From the NCBI GenBank assembly GCA_016508695.1, contig VNKQ01000011.1, positions 310,001 to 374,000 of the forward strand: a stretch of 64,000 bases of DNA, read 5' to 3'. Shown here one piece after another: positions 1 to 13,091 of this stretch; position 1 is the first letter of the stretch, and each line of letters starts with the position of its first letter. The notes below the pieces were generated by a model that ran no database searches, was not told the origin of the DNA, and worked only from the letters and a program-made list of their open reading frames with translations. Source of the DNA: Hyphodiscus hymeniophilus. Its lineage: Eukaryota; Ascomycota; Leotiomycetes; Helotiales; Hyphodiscaceae. The translations under genes were made by a program, and so were the position numbers.

Positions 1-181
1 CGCGAGTTTCTGAGATAGAGGGATCGATAGCCTCGCCGATCTGATCATTAACAATGTGCTCTGTAGCTGCATCTTGAGTTCTCTTTGATCTCTTTCTCGA
101 CTTTCTCGACTTCTTCTTCCTCTTGTTTGGAATAGCGGACTCTGCTTTTGGACTCGCTTTACGTTTCTTCGCCATCGGCAT
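1..181 (-). CDS. N-terminal fragment of a Lys/Arg-rich, probably nuclear protein (runs off the window)
   Basis: An ATG at 181 (a second in-frame ATG at 175) opens a minus-strand frame that stays open to the window edge, giving about 60 residues. They are extremely basic, with Lys/Arg runs around residues 5-8 and 20-37 that look like bipartite nuclear localisation signals, followed by a more acidic stretch. No domain can be recognised in so short a piece; a nucleolar or chromatin protein is the natural guess from composition only. The rest of the gene lies to the left of the window. Confidence 0.5.
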   Translation of the reverse strand, partial: MPMAKKRKASPKAESAIPNKRKKKSRKSRKRSKRTQDAATEHIVNDQIGEAIDPSISETR

Positions 182-2218
182 CAAGCATCAACATAGACTT
201 TCAATGATAACTGACTTGAGTGCAATGAATAGTACGACGACAGACAAGGCGAACTTATATTCCGAATAGAGCAATCAAGAGGAAGATTCGTAGCATGTTC
301 CCTACTAGATCACATTGGTGATAGAAATTCTTGATGGAATGCCTCTTTGTTCTCTCTCAGCCCCGTTTTCAGATATCCACAACAATGGAACCAGGGGAAG
401 CAGCCACCACAAGCAACTGCAGCAAGCATATACGCAATTGGAAAGGTGAGGAGCACTACTCGAACAAAGGGAAACGCAGTAATTGAAATGTCTTTACGTC
501 GTTTCGGGACACAACTTGGTACCTGATCCCATTCACGCTTCGGCAAAGACACCATGTGCTGCGTGCAATCATGCCTTTCAAGCCCTGCGCGAGAAGGGAT
601 GAAGTCCCTGGTCTGGAAAAGCATAGAAACGGTTTGTCAAGAAGAGAGAAACCAGCCCAACGAGAAGCAATTTATGATCCGCTCAGATAAAGCAACTCGT
701 TCCTCTTCCTCTCCTCTCCCGCGCATATATCTCTGACACCACATCTCCAGCTGCCCACGAAGAGCATAACGTGCCCGTGGGCCGAAAAGCCCTAGACGTT
801 GATCACATCCTAAACCTCCACCAGCTCCAACCATCTCCGCTTACCTAATTCGGGAGCTTTGGGTGACGGTTGGGCCCATCATGACGCTCTCCCCTCTCCC
901 CTCGCCTCTCTCCGCTCTCCGCTCTCTCTCAACACCCATATTACCCAATCGCCCATGCAGATCTGAGCACCAACAGACTCAAACACCCCTCGCCCGCCTC
1001 GATCGATGTCACGATGCGCAAGCCGAGACGCCCATTCCAACGCTACCTTACTTATCAACAGATAATCAGACCAGAGACTCCGCTCGTGAAGATGGAGTTT
1101 GAGGGGCCGCTAGACCTCGGCCGAGGTCCCTTACCTACCTTAGTCGCCACCCCAGCAACTGTCTCCACTCGCCGTTTCCCCGGATTCCCAGCCATCGCGC
1201 ATCGGATTCGTCGTTCTCTGCACAGTACATGCGTCTTCAAGCGGCTGTTGGATAGATTTTCAAATATCATCGAGATCTCACATGTTGCTTCCCGGGTAAA
1301 GTCATGTCGCGTCACGTAAGATAGAAAAACCCGCAGCTTCACCAGCTTGGAGGTTCAAGGAAGGACCCGGGTTCGACGTCGGGAGATTGCGGGGTATGTA
1401 TGCTCTGCTGGCCGACGGAGGAGGGTGCGGGAGAGAGTTCTAGAGGATTGTGGGATGTGATGGTAATGATCGGAGGGAAAATGCTAAAATCAATTCAAAC
1501 CATAACCCCAATCGGGATGGCAAGGCTGATTGGAGAAAGGGGTGCATATACAGTAAGCAACCAGCTGAACGAGAGCTGTAGGAGAAAGTGGAAGGAGGTG
1601 CATGGACCCTGTGTGGTGTGACCGTGTAACGATTTGGAAGAATAGAGATGGTGTCTCGTTCGTGCTTCATCAATCCTCATGCTGTGTTGCGCGAAAGAGG
1701 GGTCACTGGGCCCAACTCTCGGCGTGGGGAAATATATTAGACGGATCAAAATTCAGGCAGATTTCACGTCGTACAATCGAGCGATGCGCTCGCCCAAGCG
1801 AGTCACAAAAAGTCCACTGGTGTTGATGATTTGTGTATGGACTATGTGAATTGGTTGTCGCCATTTGTAGTCACCCAGTCTGGCAGACACCATCACTCTC
1901 CTCGATTCTGATCCGGAATGCAATATTAAAATCCCTCCCAAACCAAGTAGCCAGACCAGTTGTAATGGCATAAGCCAGCCCTTTCTAAACCTTTGCCAAG
2001 TACAACAGTAGCCACAAGCACTCCCGAAACGCCAGGCCCGTCCCCTTTTCCCCCTCCCCCAAAGCCTCGTAAGTTTGGGTGACGTGGATCGTGGTATTAT
2101 AAACAGTGACCGTGTACGCCGGCCATATATGCAATCATTATTGATCCTGATCAGAGAGTTTCCTGATCGTGACCGTATATCTCCCGTGAAAGTAGTTCTG
2201 AATGACGCCTCATAGCGA
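182..2218. other. Intergenic, no supported gene
   Basis: About 2 kb between the 5' end of the truncated basic protein and the 3' end of the REG1-like gene. Only short overlapping frames on both strands occur, most without an ATG start and none resembling a protein family. The stretch around 890-1000 is pyrimidine-rich, as is common in fungal promoters, and fits the upstream region of the left-hand gene only loosely. I see no repeat or RNA gene here. Confidence 0.6.
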
Positions 2219-4043
2219 CTACCGCCTCCAACCAACGTTCCAGATCACATGTGCAATGTCCTTCGCTGTATTTACAGTGTCGACAACCTTTCCGAATAGT
2301 CCTTCCGACACCACATCGTCTTCGTCCTCTTCATATGGCATGAACATTCCAGATGGTGTTCTTCGCATTCCTGAGGGCTCTCCCGTAAGGCTCGAGTTGG
2401 ATCCAGAGGTATGAAGACTCTGGAATCGTTCCTGAGTGACCGACATGCTGTCTTTCCGATTCGCAAAAGCATTAGGTGGCTGCCAGTCCATATCCACATC
2501 GTCATCATCCTCGTCAGGACCTAGAAATATTCTCGTCGATGGTTTCGATGGCCGGAGGGTTTCTTGAGATGGAGAAGGTGACAACTTGCTGCCGTTCCAG
2601 AATCCATTGCTATGCTTCATCGCCGTCTCCTGAGGCTCGGGTGTGTCTTCCCGGTACTTCAATGTTGTTGATGGCAGCATGGCAATCGTCTTGCTCTCAG
2701 CACTGAAGCTCGCTCTCGGTGTCGTCCTCTTGCTATGCAACGGCGGAAGCCTTCGTTTCGAATTGCTTCTCTTCATCATTATCGCTCCATCGTCCGAATC
2801 ACTATCAGTGTAATCGTGTACGGCGTACACTTCGGGCTCTTCCTCGTCGTCACCCTTCATATCCAACGCAATGCACTGTTCAACTTGCTCGTTGAAATGG
2901 ATATGCTTCTTTTCGCCAGTTCCTGGGGATGCAAGCCCTGATGAAGAGATGGAAGAAAGCATCGTGGTATTCTCTCTACTCATGCGTCTCGAGGAAAACG
3001 GATAGTGGACGTAATCCGACGCAGCCCTTGCAATGCCAGGGCGAGCTAACATGCCGTTATCTGATTGCTGCGCTTGAACCGCTGCCGCTGCTTGCTTCAA
3101 TAGCGAAGATGATGAGAGCGATCTCTGAAGCATTATCTCCGACATACTTCGCTTCTTCAGAATCGGCTTCTTGTTGAGAAACGAATTTGACTTTGATATT
3201 CGACTGCTATTAGAAGATACTGATGGCAATGTCAACGACTTCTCTGGTCCAGTTTGGAGTGGTCCATATAGCCAAGTCACATCGCAGTCCTTGAGCCTGG
3301 TTATCATTAGCAATGTTCGCACACCCCCGACACGCCCGGATAAGGTGTGACCGAGTACTACCCAAAACTAACCAGTTCAGAGTCTCCGGGGAAATCGTCT
3401 TCAGCTTGTTCTTTGACTTCGTCCATGTTCTCCAAGACGCATTCTCCAACCTCGCACTGTTGGTGTATGCCTTCCGCTTCGAAACGATGTGTTTCCACGA
3501 TGACCAAATATCTTCCTCTTTCCAATTGTGCGATAAGTAATCTACATGTCTCGATGGTTGCGTTCGTACTGCCGTATCGTCTTGTGGATGTTCAATCGGA
3601 TCCGGGGACTCGGGCCTCGAAACATTGGTCGAGGTACTTTGAGAGGTAGGTGAGACCGTATAAGAATCACCTGTATGTGGGCTAGTCGGCGGTTCCAGGT
3701 CTTCGACTTGTCCGTAATACCCTACGTCGTCATATGAGGGGAACACGATTTGGTCTTCGTCTTCCTGGTCGTCGCAGGTTGCATCAAGTGATAAGCTACT
3801 AGCCGGTGTTGAGGAGAAAGAAGGAGCTGCAGAGTCGGCGTGTAAGGTTCTGGGTGAGGATTGTGTGGAAGATGATGTGGAGTTGCTGGGAGAAATTATC
3901 GTACCAAAGCCTGTACTGCTCTTCGACCTTGATGGTGTTTTCGAATATGCCGCTTGTGTGACGAATTTTGGCTGCGAGTGAGATCGCCGCAATGAACCCG
4001 ACGAAAAGTAGCTATTGTCCTCAGAATTAAGTACTACGGCCAT
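2219..4043 (-). CDS. reg1: REG1-like regulatory subunit of protein phosphatase 1 (glucose repression)
   Basis: Two exons (4043-3373, 3296-2219; 76-nt intron) give 582 residues. Around residues 170-235 lies the DUF1752/GATA-N-type domain with WKEEDIWSSW and DVTWLYGPL, spliced exactly across the intron. Residues 354-358, KHIHF, form the RVxF-type docking motif for the PP1 catalytic subunit, followed by NEQVEQCIALD as in yeast Reg1. A conserved KKRSMSEIMLQRSLS segment and acidic low-complexity tracts follow; the C-terminus ends VIWNVGWRR. In yeast, Reg1 directs PP1 (Glc7) against Snf1 kinase to keep glucose-repressed genes off; that role here is inferred from family. The start is the first ATG; the open frame extends upstream to 4163 only through a TTG. 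Family call is firm. Confidence 0.93.
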
Positions 4044-7000
4044 TCTGGCTATGAGGTGACGATTGGTGAAAGTATGTGATGGCTGTGGTTTAAGGTCCTC
4101 GGACCAACGAAAGACTCGACTCGAAAGCTGATTTAACGGCTTCCTCCTCGTTCCTCTGTGCAATGAGATACTATCGTGAATTCAATCTTTCCCACTCGCT
4201 CCCGACAATACGGTTGTCCCCTAACATCAAATCAAAGTCGGTGCTGATCGGAATGCTTCGTGTTGTGTTGGAATGGGTCGGTTGGTTACACAGAGGCGAC
4301 CACTTCAATGCCTTCCGAGGGTCATTAGTGTGTAACGCGGGGATTGTATTTGAGCAGAGGAGTTGAGGATGGTGATGTTGAGGTGGTAGATGGAGTGAGT
4401 GGTCGACAGTTCTATGAGAGGAATGGAGGAAGTGTGAATCGAGAATAGAGTAGGTACGGGGTGAGTGAGTTCTAGCGGACTTCTGGAGGGTAGGGCAAAC
4501 AAGTTTGGGGTAGAATTGGGCGGAGAAAGTCCAAGAGCCAAGCTAGGCCTAATCGGGTAGGAACAAAATCATTTTTCGCTGGAGGCGAACTCGAAAAAGC
4601 GGAAAAGCCGCGGGACAAAGGGAAGGCCAAAGGAAAGCACTTCTTACACGGTCCTTTCTCTTCTTGCTGTTTGTCTTTGCTTATAATGTAGTATTTACTC
4701 CTTTTCTTTTGATGGTGTTTTCAATTGGCATTGCGCATTGTCTACCCAATACCCCCGCCTTGACTGCTTATGTGTCAAAGAAAAGAATCAGCAAGCGCGG
4801 ACAGGCCCAAATGTGTTGAGCGTATTAGTATATCTCTCAAGCCAAAGGCTGCGAGCTTTGCCAGTGTAAAGTCAAGATATGCCTCTCATCATTCTTCGGA
4901 CTAGTCATGTTGCGCCAATATGGCATCCGCATACTATTGACACACAAATAGGTTGAGGTATATCGCCTTTCATATACCAACTCGCACTGCACGAGAAGCG
5001 TTTGACTCCACTCTGTTCGATGGTGGGTGCTAAGGACCTCCCTTTGCAGCATCACTGCAGCTCCTATGCAAGCCGGCATGGAGCCACCAATATCAGTCGA
5101 ATAGTACTTCACGTTGACAGTGCCTCGTGGTTGGGGCAGTGATTCTCGATGGCTTATTTGAAGCGACAAGCAAGTTGTTCCGGCACTCACCGACAAGTCA
5201 ATACCCAGTTTGAGCCAGTCCAGTCTCTTTGGCGACGATGCAAAGGAGTCCACTTTAATTGATCTAGACCTTGTGGCGTCGGCGATCAGCAACCAGAACC
5301 TGGAACGAAAGGAACCCCCGTGTTCTCCCCACTTTCAGGGAATTTCACACAATCTCAGACAACCCCAGACAGCCCTGGTGGCCCTTGAGTGCCCGAGATG
5401 CCTGTGGGGGTTCTCACCCGTGTGCAGAGTCCGAAAAGGGTGAATGGGAAAGAGAATGAATGGTTGATGATAAACAAACAAGTAAATGATCACAGTTACT
5501 ACGAAGGTGCAACCAACCACAACCGACTACCCGCACCCCCTTCCCCTCTCTGATTCTTCCGACCCTTTCAACCTCAATTACTGGGCCGCTGCTTGATGCA
5601 AATGCCCACTTGCGCGTAATCTTTGAAAATCGCGACATAACTTGCGAGTCAGGGCTTAAAATCTTCGACTTTCCTATCCTCTATTCTATGCAATTAATTG
5701 CGACTAATTCAAAATCTTTCAAAGGACCAAGCTAGCGATTCATACTTCCAAATGGTGTAAAGTTTTACGGCCCGTATGACTAGTGGTTGGTTCGAGCCAA
5801 ATCTGGATTTGGCTGGTCTTGTCTTTGCGTTCTTAAAGTCTCTTCCTTTTTCAGCAGCTCGCAAACCCCTGGAAGTCGCGGATGCAAATCGCAACATCCA
5901 TACATGTATCGAGATAAGGGTTCTCCCTGATCAGGACAAGGCATCGCACCAACTGCATGATACTGAATTTTCTCAGATACCGGCATCAACTCGTTCAAAC
6001 CCCGCGTTATTTTAAATACTGCACTGTACGAGAGGCCCCTTCTATCTAACTAGAACTCTCTATTGTGCGGAGTATTCTGACACATGAGTCTAGGCTTCGC
6101 CGTTCTTCGGAGGGTTTTCATTGTTTGTAGCACGGGTCCAACGAAAATAGCTGAACCAACAAGACATTTGCGGCAGATCGGCCTCGCCAACAAGATGAAG
6201 TCTACTTCACGGTGTGTGGGGACTTTGAAATCCTAACAGGCCTATCTCTATTTCTATTTCTATCATCCTCTTGGAAGCTCCTTCGAGACCATACGCAGCA
6301 AGAACTGGGTCCGGATGACGTGGGACAAGCACCCTATCTACAAGCTAGTAAACTCCAAACAGCAAGCGCTGGACTGAACGCTCCATTCTTGCTTCGCTCC
6401 AGCCACATCGTATACAACATCCTTTCTCCAAGGCTATCATCCTAGTGGAGTTACTGGAGGACCTTCCTGAGCCTCACGTTGGCGGCCACTCGGAACCTTT
6501 GATCCCCAACCAAGGACACAAAACTTTCGGGAACGTGAAACTATCGCTGGGTTCACACAATGTCTACAACTTTAACCTTTTTGTACACCTCCCTTGCCTA
6601 TTGACTCGGCGGCTAATGGAGCCTCCATATCCCAAGTTGTTTGGGCGGGTAAAGTGCATTGCTTCCCAAGCTGGATGCGTTTCCCCTCGAGTCTTTTGAG
6701 ACGTAATGTCGAGATTTGAGGCTAAGAATCCAGAAGTTCTACTGTGTTTCTTAGTTCTAAGAAATTATTTTACCCAATTTGACGGCTTGGAGGCTCTATT
6801 GTATACTCAATGGGCGGTCTAGAGAGTCAGCCAAGATACATCTTGATGTCACTTCCAATTCCGAGTATGTTGCTGTGGTGCATCCAAGATCGCTTCTGCA
6901 CAAGAAACTACGTACGTGCGTGGTCCACTGGTAAGGAGTCGATTGCAGGCATTGTGACGGCCGAGAGCCTGAGGGTGGATTCGCTGTGACTGTGTTGTAC

Positions 7001-10000
7001 AGCTTGGTGCTGTCAACGCGGGCGCCAGTAGAGAACAACGTTCGTTATTTTTTTTCTGATAAGACGGTTCACAATATTAAACTACCGTGGTAGATGCAAT
7101 CCCTCACCCGTCAACAACACTAATCGATGCTAAGGCTTGAATTCGCTCAATTTGATCATCAACATTGACTATGGCAGTGTGGAGTTCAACACTGCTCAAC
7201 CAGTGCCCCTAACTCCGCAAGTCATTTCCTACTTTTGTGTGTGCAGGCTGTTGAATACAAGGAGGACTGCAGCGTTTGCTCTAAATTTTCAATCCTTGGA
7301 AAAGTTGCTACGAGAATGAATAATTTCATTCTGGGAGCTCTGCCGTTAGCGACTCAGCCATAAACAACACCTCGAGACTGGAGACGGAAGGACCTCTGAA
7401 GTCTAATATTTTCCCCAGGATCCCGCATAGAATATGTGAAAGCGCCGGGGGAAGTCGTCAACAGCCCGTGCTCACGGCCGAGCTTCCCGGTACGAAGATA
7501 TAAAACATGGCATTCTGTACTTTTCGATAGCATCGTGGCAGATAAGGATAGGTATTTCACTCTCCAGCTCCAGCCACAATCCAATAGCCGCATGGACGCG
7601 AGTCAGAGACTCAGAGTAGACATGGAGCGCCATCACAATGATGGTGTATCTTATTCAACGAGAAACCTGCTTGTGAAAGCCACAAGAGCGTTTCATGAGG
7701 GCCAGTGGAAGCGAACCGTCCACCTCCCCCTGCGACTGGCGTGGCGTGGCGGTGAGCTGAGCCTTTAGGCCGCATCAGCCAATTGAATGAACGAAGCAGC
7801 CTCAACTATACTACAACCTCGTCAAAGACATCTCATCCACCCGCTTCCTCACCCAACGTAATCAGTGGACAGAACGCACGCATTGGTGGCTTCATGTTGT
7901 GTCCCTTCACCCACGTTGTTCGACACGACCGTTGAAGCTCCTTATCGCCAGAAGCCGTACTCTGTCTCATAGTGGGGTGAAGAGAACTCAACGCATGCAT
8001 TTCTTCCATGCGAGTTCGATGAGATATGATACCTACCGTATCTACGAAGTATTAGCCTGCCAGATACAATTCGTCCTTATTTCTACAGATTCGGACAAAG
8101 AATGGAAGCCTTGGTGTGCAAGTAGCCTACTCTCAACAACTGCCACAGTGCCACCACACCCACCATCTTTGCAGCTTGAGAGCCTACCGCCCGCTCCAAC
8201 GGGACGATTCGTAACCCTCCATTATTACCAATCGAGGCGATCGCAATGTCAAGCCGTAAAAAACTGACGGAATACTCCGTCTTCTTTCTCTACAACCGAC
8301 AAACGGTCGATGAAACGTTTCTCTGCAATCGTGCCACATGGGGCACACCCTTTTGCCGTATTGGAATAACCTGATTGGGTCCTTCCGAACAGCAACTGAG
8401 ACTGACCATCGAGACTTGGAAAAGCCCATATCTCCAGGGTACATACCCAATTGCTATCGTCTCCGCCCTGCTGGAAGTACCCTCCACGCTTCGACAACGC
8501 CAGTAGTTGGCAGTCACCGTTGTTACAACCTGCGGCTGTAACCGCAAGCTAACTCTACCTATGTCTTTCTCCACTCTCCAGATCCATCTTTGGTGGGAAC
8601 TCTTTCCCGATTCTGTATCTTGCGTCTCAGTATCATGAAAGGGCCTTTGCCCCTTGCAAACCCAGAACTCGATCTTCCAGCTCCCAGCCCCTTTAGAACG
8701 AAACCACGCACCATGGATTTTCTTTAAAGGCTGGGCCGCATCACCGCATCCGCCAACCAGGTCTCTTTCACGCCAGGGACCTGGCCCCTGACCCCCGGGA
8801 AGCGAGAAACGACAGGTCGATGTGAGATGTCATAGCGGAAGACGGGTATGAGATAGCCCTTATCAAGGTTTACGAACGACATGTCTTTGGAGGGGTTGTA
8901 CGCTCCTCCCCCGCCGGACAAATCCTACTCTGCTGAAACTTCGATGACTGATGTCTTGCATACTGCCCCGACATCCAAGATTCGGAATGCCTTGGCATTA
9001 ATTTACCCGGGGAGGATATCGGTGGAATCATTGGCACGAATCAACCAGCCGAACGAGCTGTTCGGCCAGTCTCCACAAGCCGGCCAGTGCTCCTTGCCGT
9101 GTAACGACAGGGACCGAATGCTCCCCGTATGTGTGTCTCCTATTCCGTCCCGTCGTTAACATTTGGTACATGCATCTCAGACCCTACGAACATCATGCCC
9201 AGCACTTCTTATCAATCGCTTCTGCACAACACTGTCTTTGGTCATATAACCCCGCTCAACGTTTACATTTGATGGGTGTGCATGTCATTCAACTGAGCGG
9301 TTACGGCAGGTTTGAGGTGGAAAGGGTTAGATCCCATTCATGCGCTGATATCTCATGTTGCACCGAGTGCACATCTTCAGCATCATACCCGAGATGACAG
9401 CGAAAATACGATAGCCTTACCAAGCGAGTTTTGTATAAGTATCACAGCCATTGATGGAGAGGGACTGAGTGTCTGGCCTCCAGGGACATGGCATGTGAAG
9501 TCCAGCCTTGTCCAACACTGTAGTCGTCGAAGCCGCATGTACAAAGCTTGCAGGCAACACACCAAGCTGGCGACTGCAGAATTGCTAGGGGAAGCTCCGT
9601 CTCGTATTATCTTGCAAGCGCTCGCCTCTGTCCTCGGCCGAAAAGTTAGCCGCCAATAACGTTCGGGTTCTTGGTAGCTCTGGCAGCTTCTCATCCGTGA
9701 GCTATACGAAGTTGATCGTACCGGGGCCCGCACCGTTTTCCCGTGTGGGGAGACGTTGGGAAGTGTGAGAGGCGGGGACTACTTATTGTGGTACTTCCGC
9801 GACTTGTACCGAAGTTGTAGGTGATGGATGTCAACAGCCCAGACTGAGCCTGGTTTTTGGAAGCTGTTTCATGCCACTCTCCGTGTTTTTTTTTGGGAAC
9901 TTCTTGGTCCGTATCTCAATCCTGTAACAGGCCGTCTAAAGAGAGTGCTTGTGTTGTCGCGAGGAATTGCACAGAAGTTAGACAGCCAAGGAGCGTTCAC

Positions 10001-12260
10001 TCCTGCTATCGAGAAGGTCTTGAATGAGTCACCCAAGGTTCTGGCAAAGAGTCACTTATTTCCAATTGCCGAAGCTCATGCACAGCATCATCACCGGCCA
10101 GGCTGGAAAGATCAGATCTGGCCTACATGGGACTTGAGAATGGTGAGCCAGGAGTACCTCGGGATGAAATGGAAGAACTCGGGGATCAAAGGAAAATATT
10201 GATACCATGGTGTTGTATTCCAGAGGCACTCTTGTTCCGCAGTTCCAATCGCGCTGGTTTTTCACGAACCCTTTGATTTGATATGATCGTTCATCGCCCT
10301 TATAGATTTCATATCCATACTACCATAGCATGATAGATGGCATACCTAGGTAGTGCTGGAATGAAGTGCTAGTTGCTTTTGGGCAACTGTGTTCACCCTA
10401 CTCATCAAAGTTAAATCAATGAATCCTTATTGCAAAGACACCATCCATTTACACAGTGTGGTGTTCCTGCCCGCCGGGCGTATTTCACAGTCAATTCGTC
10501 ACTTGGTCTGTCTCAAATAGGAGCGACGTCGAAGCAATTAATCAGTCAGGAATACCCAGCAGCGATGTGCCTCCTTCTCGAAAAGAATTGACGTAGTGAC
10601 TCATAGTCGAGCAAGCGAAATCCTGCTGAACGGTCTGTAGGCCTGGTTGAATGCCTTTGCTCCGAAAGATTAGGAAATATAGTATCGAGGGAGCATGTTC
10701 TCAACCACGATATTCAATTGGGAAATACTTCTCATCATATCATGTGGGTGGTACCAGCTAGAGGAAACAGCTAGAGGATAAATACAGCGACGAGCACTCC
10801 TTCAAGGCTCGCTCAACTCACTGCTTTCCCTTCAAACTCTGCCACTGCCTTCCCCCAACTTGTCGACATAATCACTGCGAGAGACTTCTTGCTACGTGAT
10901 ATCGGCCTGGCTCGTACTCAGTGGCGTACTTCTACAGCTGTTCGGCCGTGTAAATATCCACCCTACCATCTCTCATCTTCGATACAACTTCTAGGTAAAG
11001 ATCTCTCGAATCAGGAGGGTCTCGATCTGCGGATTACTTCTGAGAAGCTGCTGGAGTTATCAGTAACCATCGACATCGACACAGCTATTGCAACAGATCG
11101 AAAGCGACACAGCCTTCGCAACCGAAAACCCTCCCGACAGGTTTCCATTTTTCTGAGCTGGAAACCCTCCCATTCAAACTGATTGAGCTTGGCCGCCTGT
11201 CGATCTTCGGGCACGCCTATGTCCAGGGCATAGCAGTAGGGGGAGGGGGAGGGATGATTGTGATGTGGCTGATAGTGACTGAAGAAAAAGAAGTGAAGAT
11301 ACTGCACGCCTCGTTTGAGCTTCTCTATAATCTTAGATCTCGTTCTCACGTGTGCGGTTGGACTGATATCTGTACATGCCATTGCCAACGTGAGCATACT
11401 CAACCAGAGGCGCAGGTAAGACGAGGAGAGTCTGGAAGGAAAATCTTCTCCCATGGTCATGTGAAGTGAGCAATGTTTGACTTCGAGTCCTAGTCCTCCA
11501 TGGGATGAGGCTCCGATCACGTAGCAATAGCTTTAGCTGAAACTCGCAGGTTAGAAATTAGCATCTTTCCAGCCCCAAAGTCCAAAAGATATGGTCCCAA
11601 GAGCTAAAGGATACTTTTCCTTGAGCCACATAATGAAGCCTTCAAGGTCTACAAACGAGAACTCTCCATTGTCGGCTCATTCGGGTTTGTTATAATTCTT
11701 CAAAAGCTCGAGGAGCAAGTAAGTTCGGTCAAGTGGGCAAAGACAACCGGGCCCTCATTTGCATTGACAATCAAAAGTATCAACAGGACACGTTCTATTT
11801 GGCTACAAACAGAAAAGAAATCCTCCACAAGTAGATTGGCTGGTAGCCGCACAATTTCAGATGCGCCTTGCCTTAGCATCCACTTTGTCGATGAACTTGG
11901 CTGTAGACCTTGATTTCAAGTGATCAAAGCGCGCAGGGAGAGCAAGCAATGATCTACTGAGGGATAACGTATAAGCTGTGTTCGCTGGCACTAGCAGTAT
12001 ACCATTGTCAATTCGAATAAATTCTTCAACTTGTTCCTCTCAAACGGTCGGTAAAACCCTCGCCCTCGATGGTGAACGCCCGCAAGAGTAGGTTTCGAGA
12101 AACCTCCCCCCAGCAGGGCATTGGTGCCGCAAACCTGATGACCGGTTTCACTCACGCTTTTAGGTACGAGTCACATTCAAGGCAGCGTAATTGAAAGCTA
12201 TCGATGACAATCAGGATCGCTTTCCACTCTTCTTTAATCAATAGTTGCTTTTATCAGGAT
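4044..12260. other. Gene-poor interval, no supported gene
   Basis: About 8.2 kb upstream of the REG1-like gene with no frame that resembles a protein. Frames are short, mostly without ATG, and occur equally on both strands (for example opposed ~115-residue frames at 9312-9733 and a 124-residue frame at 9828-10202 that I do not recognise). Base composition looks like the neighbouring genes, not AT-rich as RIP-mutated repeats would be, and I see no terminal repeats, reverse transcriptase or transposase motifs. The part next to 4044 must contain the REG1-like promoter and leader. Confidence 0.55.
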
Positions 12261-12270
12261 GCAGCCCTAC

Positions 12271-12407
12271 CACCGTCACTGATCGAAAAAACTTCTGTCG
12301 GAATGAGTTTCGTTGTCGATACTATCAAGATACATCCCTACTATCGACACCATCACTGATCGAAAGAACTTCTGTCGAAATGAGATTCGTTGTCGACACT
12401 ATCAAAC
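12271..12407. repeat. Imperfect direct duplication, ~77-bp period
   Basis: A 60-bp block at 12271-12330, beginning CACCGTCACTGATCG, recurs at 12348-12407, beginning CACCATCACTGATCG. About 54 of 60 positions match, and most differences are transitions (G/A, T/C). The copies are separated by a 17-bp spacer in which CCCTAC, present before copy one, also recurs. A short ACTATCAA motif is additionally repeated just after copy two. It looks like an old local tandem duplication rather than a mobile element. Confidence 0.75.
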
Positions 12408-13091
12408 ACTATCAAGACTTGCTTCGATCAAGGTTGTTCCGTTGACGAATACAAGTCTGTAGAGGCGGAGGTACAATGCCAACCAAGGTATGAAAAGATT
12501 TTCTTGTCTGCCTCGAAGGGTCTTTATGGCGTCCGGAGCGCGGTATGTCTAGTGGTTGCGAGGCGGAATGCTTTAGGCATTGACTCTTCTATGCGGAGAG
12601 GCTTTGTGAAGATCCTTCTCATGTTAGCAACAACCAAGTATCCGTCCAGAAAGCGTGAACAATGGCCTATTCCAGAATGCTCTGATTTGTACGCCAGAAT
12701 TCGTTCTATGGGTCTGCGTATTCTGCCAGTCAATGGAACAGAGGGAATTGCTGCCTCCCCTGTTGAGAGCATCTCGAAATCTGCTGCTGTGAGTTTGAAC
12801 TTTGGACGCACATGCCTTTCTATTTTGCCAGTTGGGCAGAACCTACCCAATTCGGGCACACAGCGTGGAGGACGGCAGCAGCCAGTGCATTCATATTCAA
12901 AATCATGGCGAGTGTCTGATTTTAGCTTTCAATTTAATAACACACTAGAGACTATTGTACATTTTGGGTCCAGCTACTGGCCGCGAAGGCTGCAACTTCC
13001 GTCCAAGGACAGCAAACAAAGCGCGATTTTGTCAGAGAAAATCAAATCCGTGGATTATTGTTCATGCGCGCTAGGAAATAAGGTTGATTGA
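12390..13091 (+). CDS. Unrecognised open reading frame, doubtful gene
   Basis: The frame stays open for 234 codons from a TTG at 12390; its first ATG is at 12591, giving 166 residues. I recognise no domain, signal peptide or membrane segment. It starts inside the second copy of the 77-bp duplication. Length alone makes it the most coding-like frame in the gene-poor interval, yet a frame of this size is only mildly surprising in 64 kb read six ways. It may be a species-specific gene, a relic, or chance. Confidence 0.2.
   Translation: MSTLSNTIKTCFDQGCSVDEYKSVEAEVQCQPRYEKIFLSASKGLYGVRSAVCLVVARRNALGIDSSMRRGFVKILLMLATTKYPSRKREQWPIPECSDLYARIRSMGLRILPVNGTEGIAASPVESISKSAAVSLNFGRTCLSILPVGQNLPNSGTQRGGRQQPVHSYSKSWRVSDFSFQFNNTLETIVHFGSSYWPRRLQLPSKDSKQSAILSEKIKSVDYCSCALGNKVD

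Noticed and set aside
1340..1400. GGGTTCGACG resembling a tRNA T-arm or B box
   Set aside because: No matching stem, anticodon arm or acceptor pairing around it; the same applies to GGTTCGAGCC near 5797.
4041..4163. Upstream extension of the REG1-like protein to 4163
   Set aside because: The extension begins at TTG; the first ATG is at 4043 with a good context.
9828..10202. 124-residue frame with an ATG
   Set aside because: No family resemblance and an overlapping opposite frame; length is within chance.
4044..12260. Degenerate transposon in the gene-poor interval
   Set aside because: No terminal repeats, target duplications, transposase or reverse transcriptase motifs, and composition is not RIP-like.
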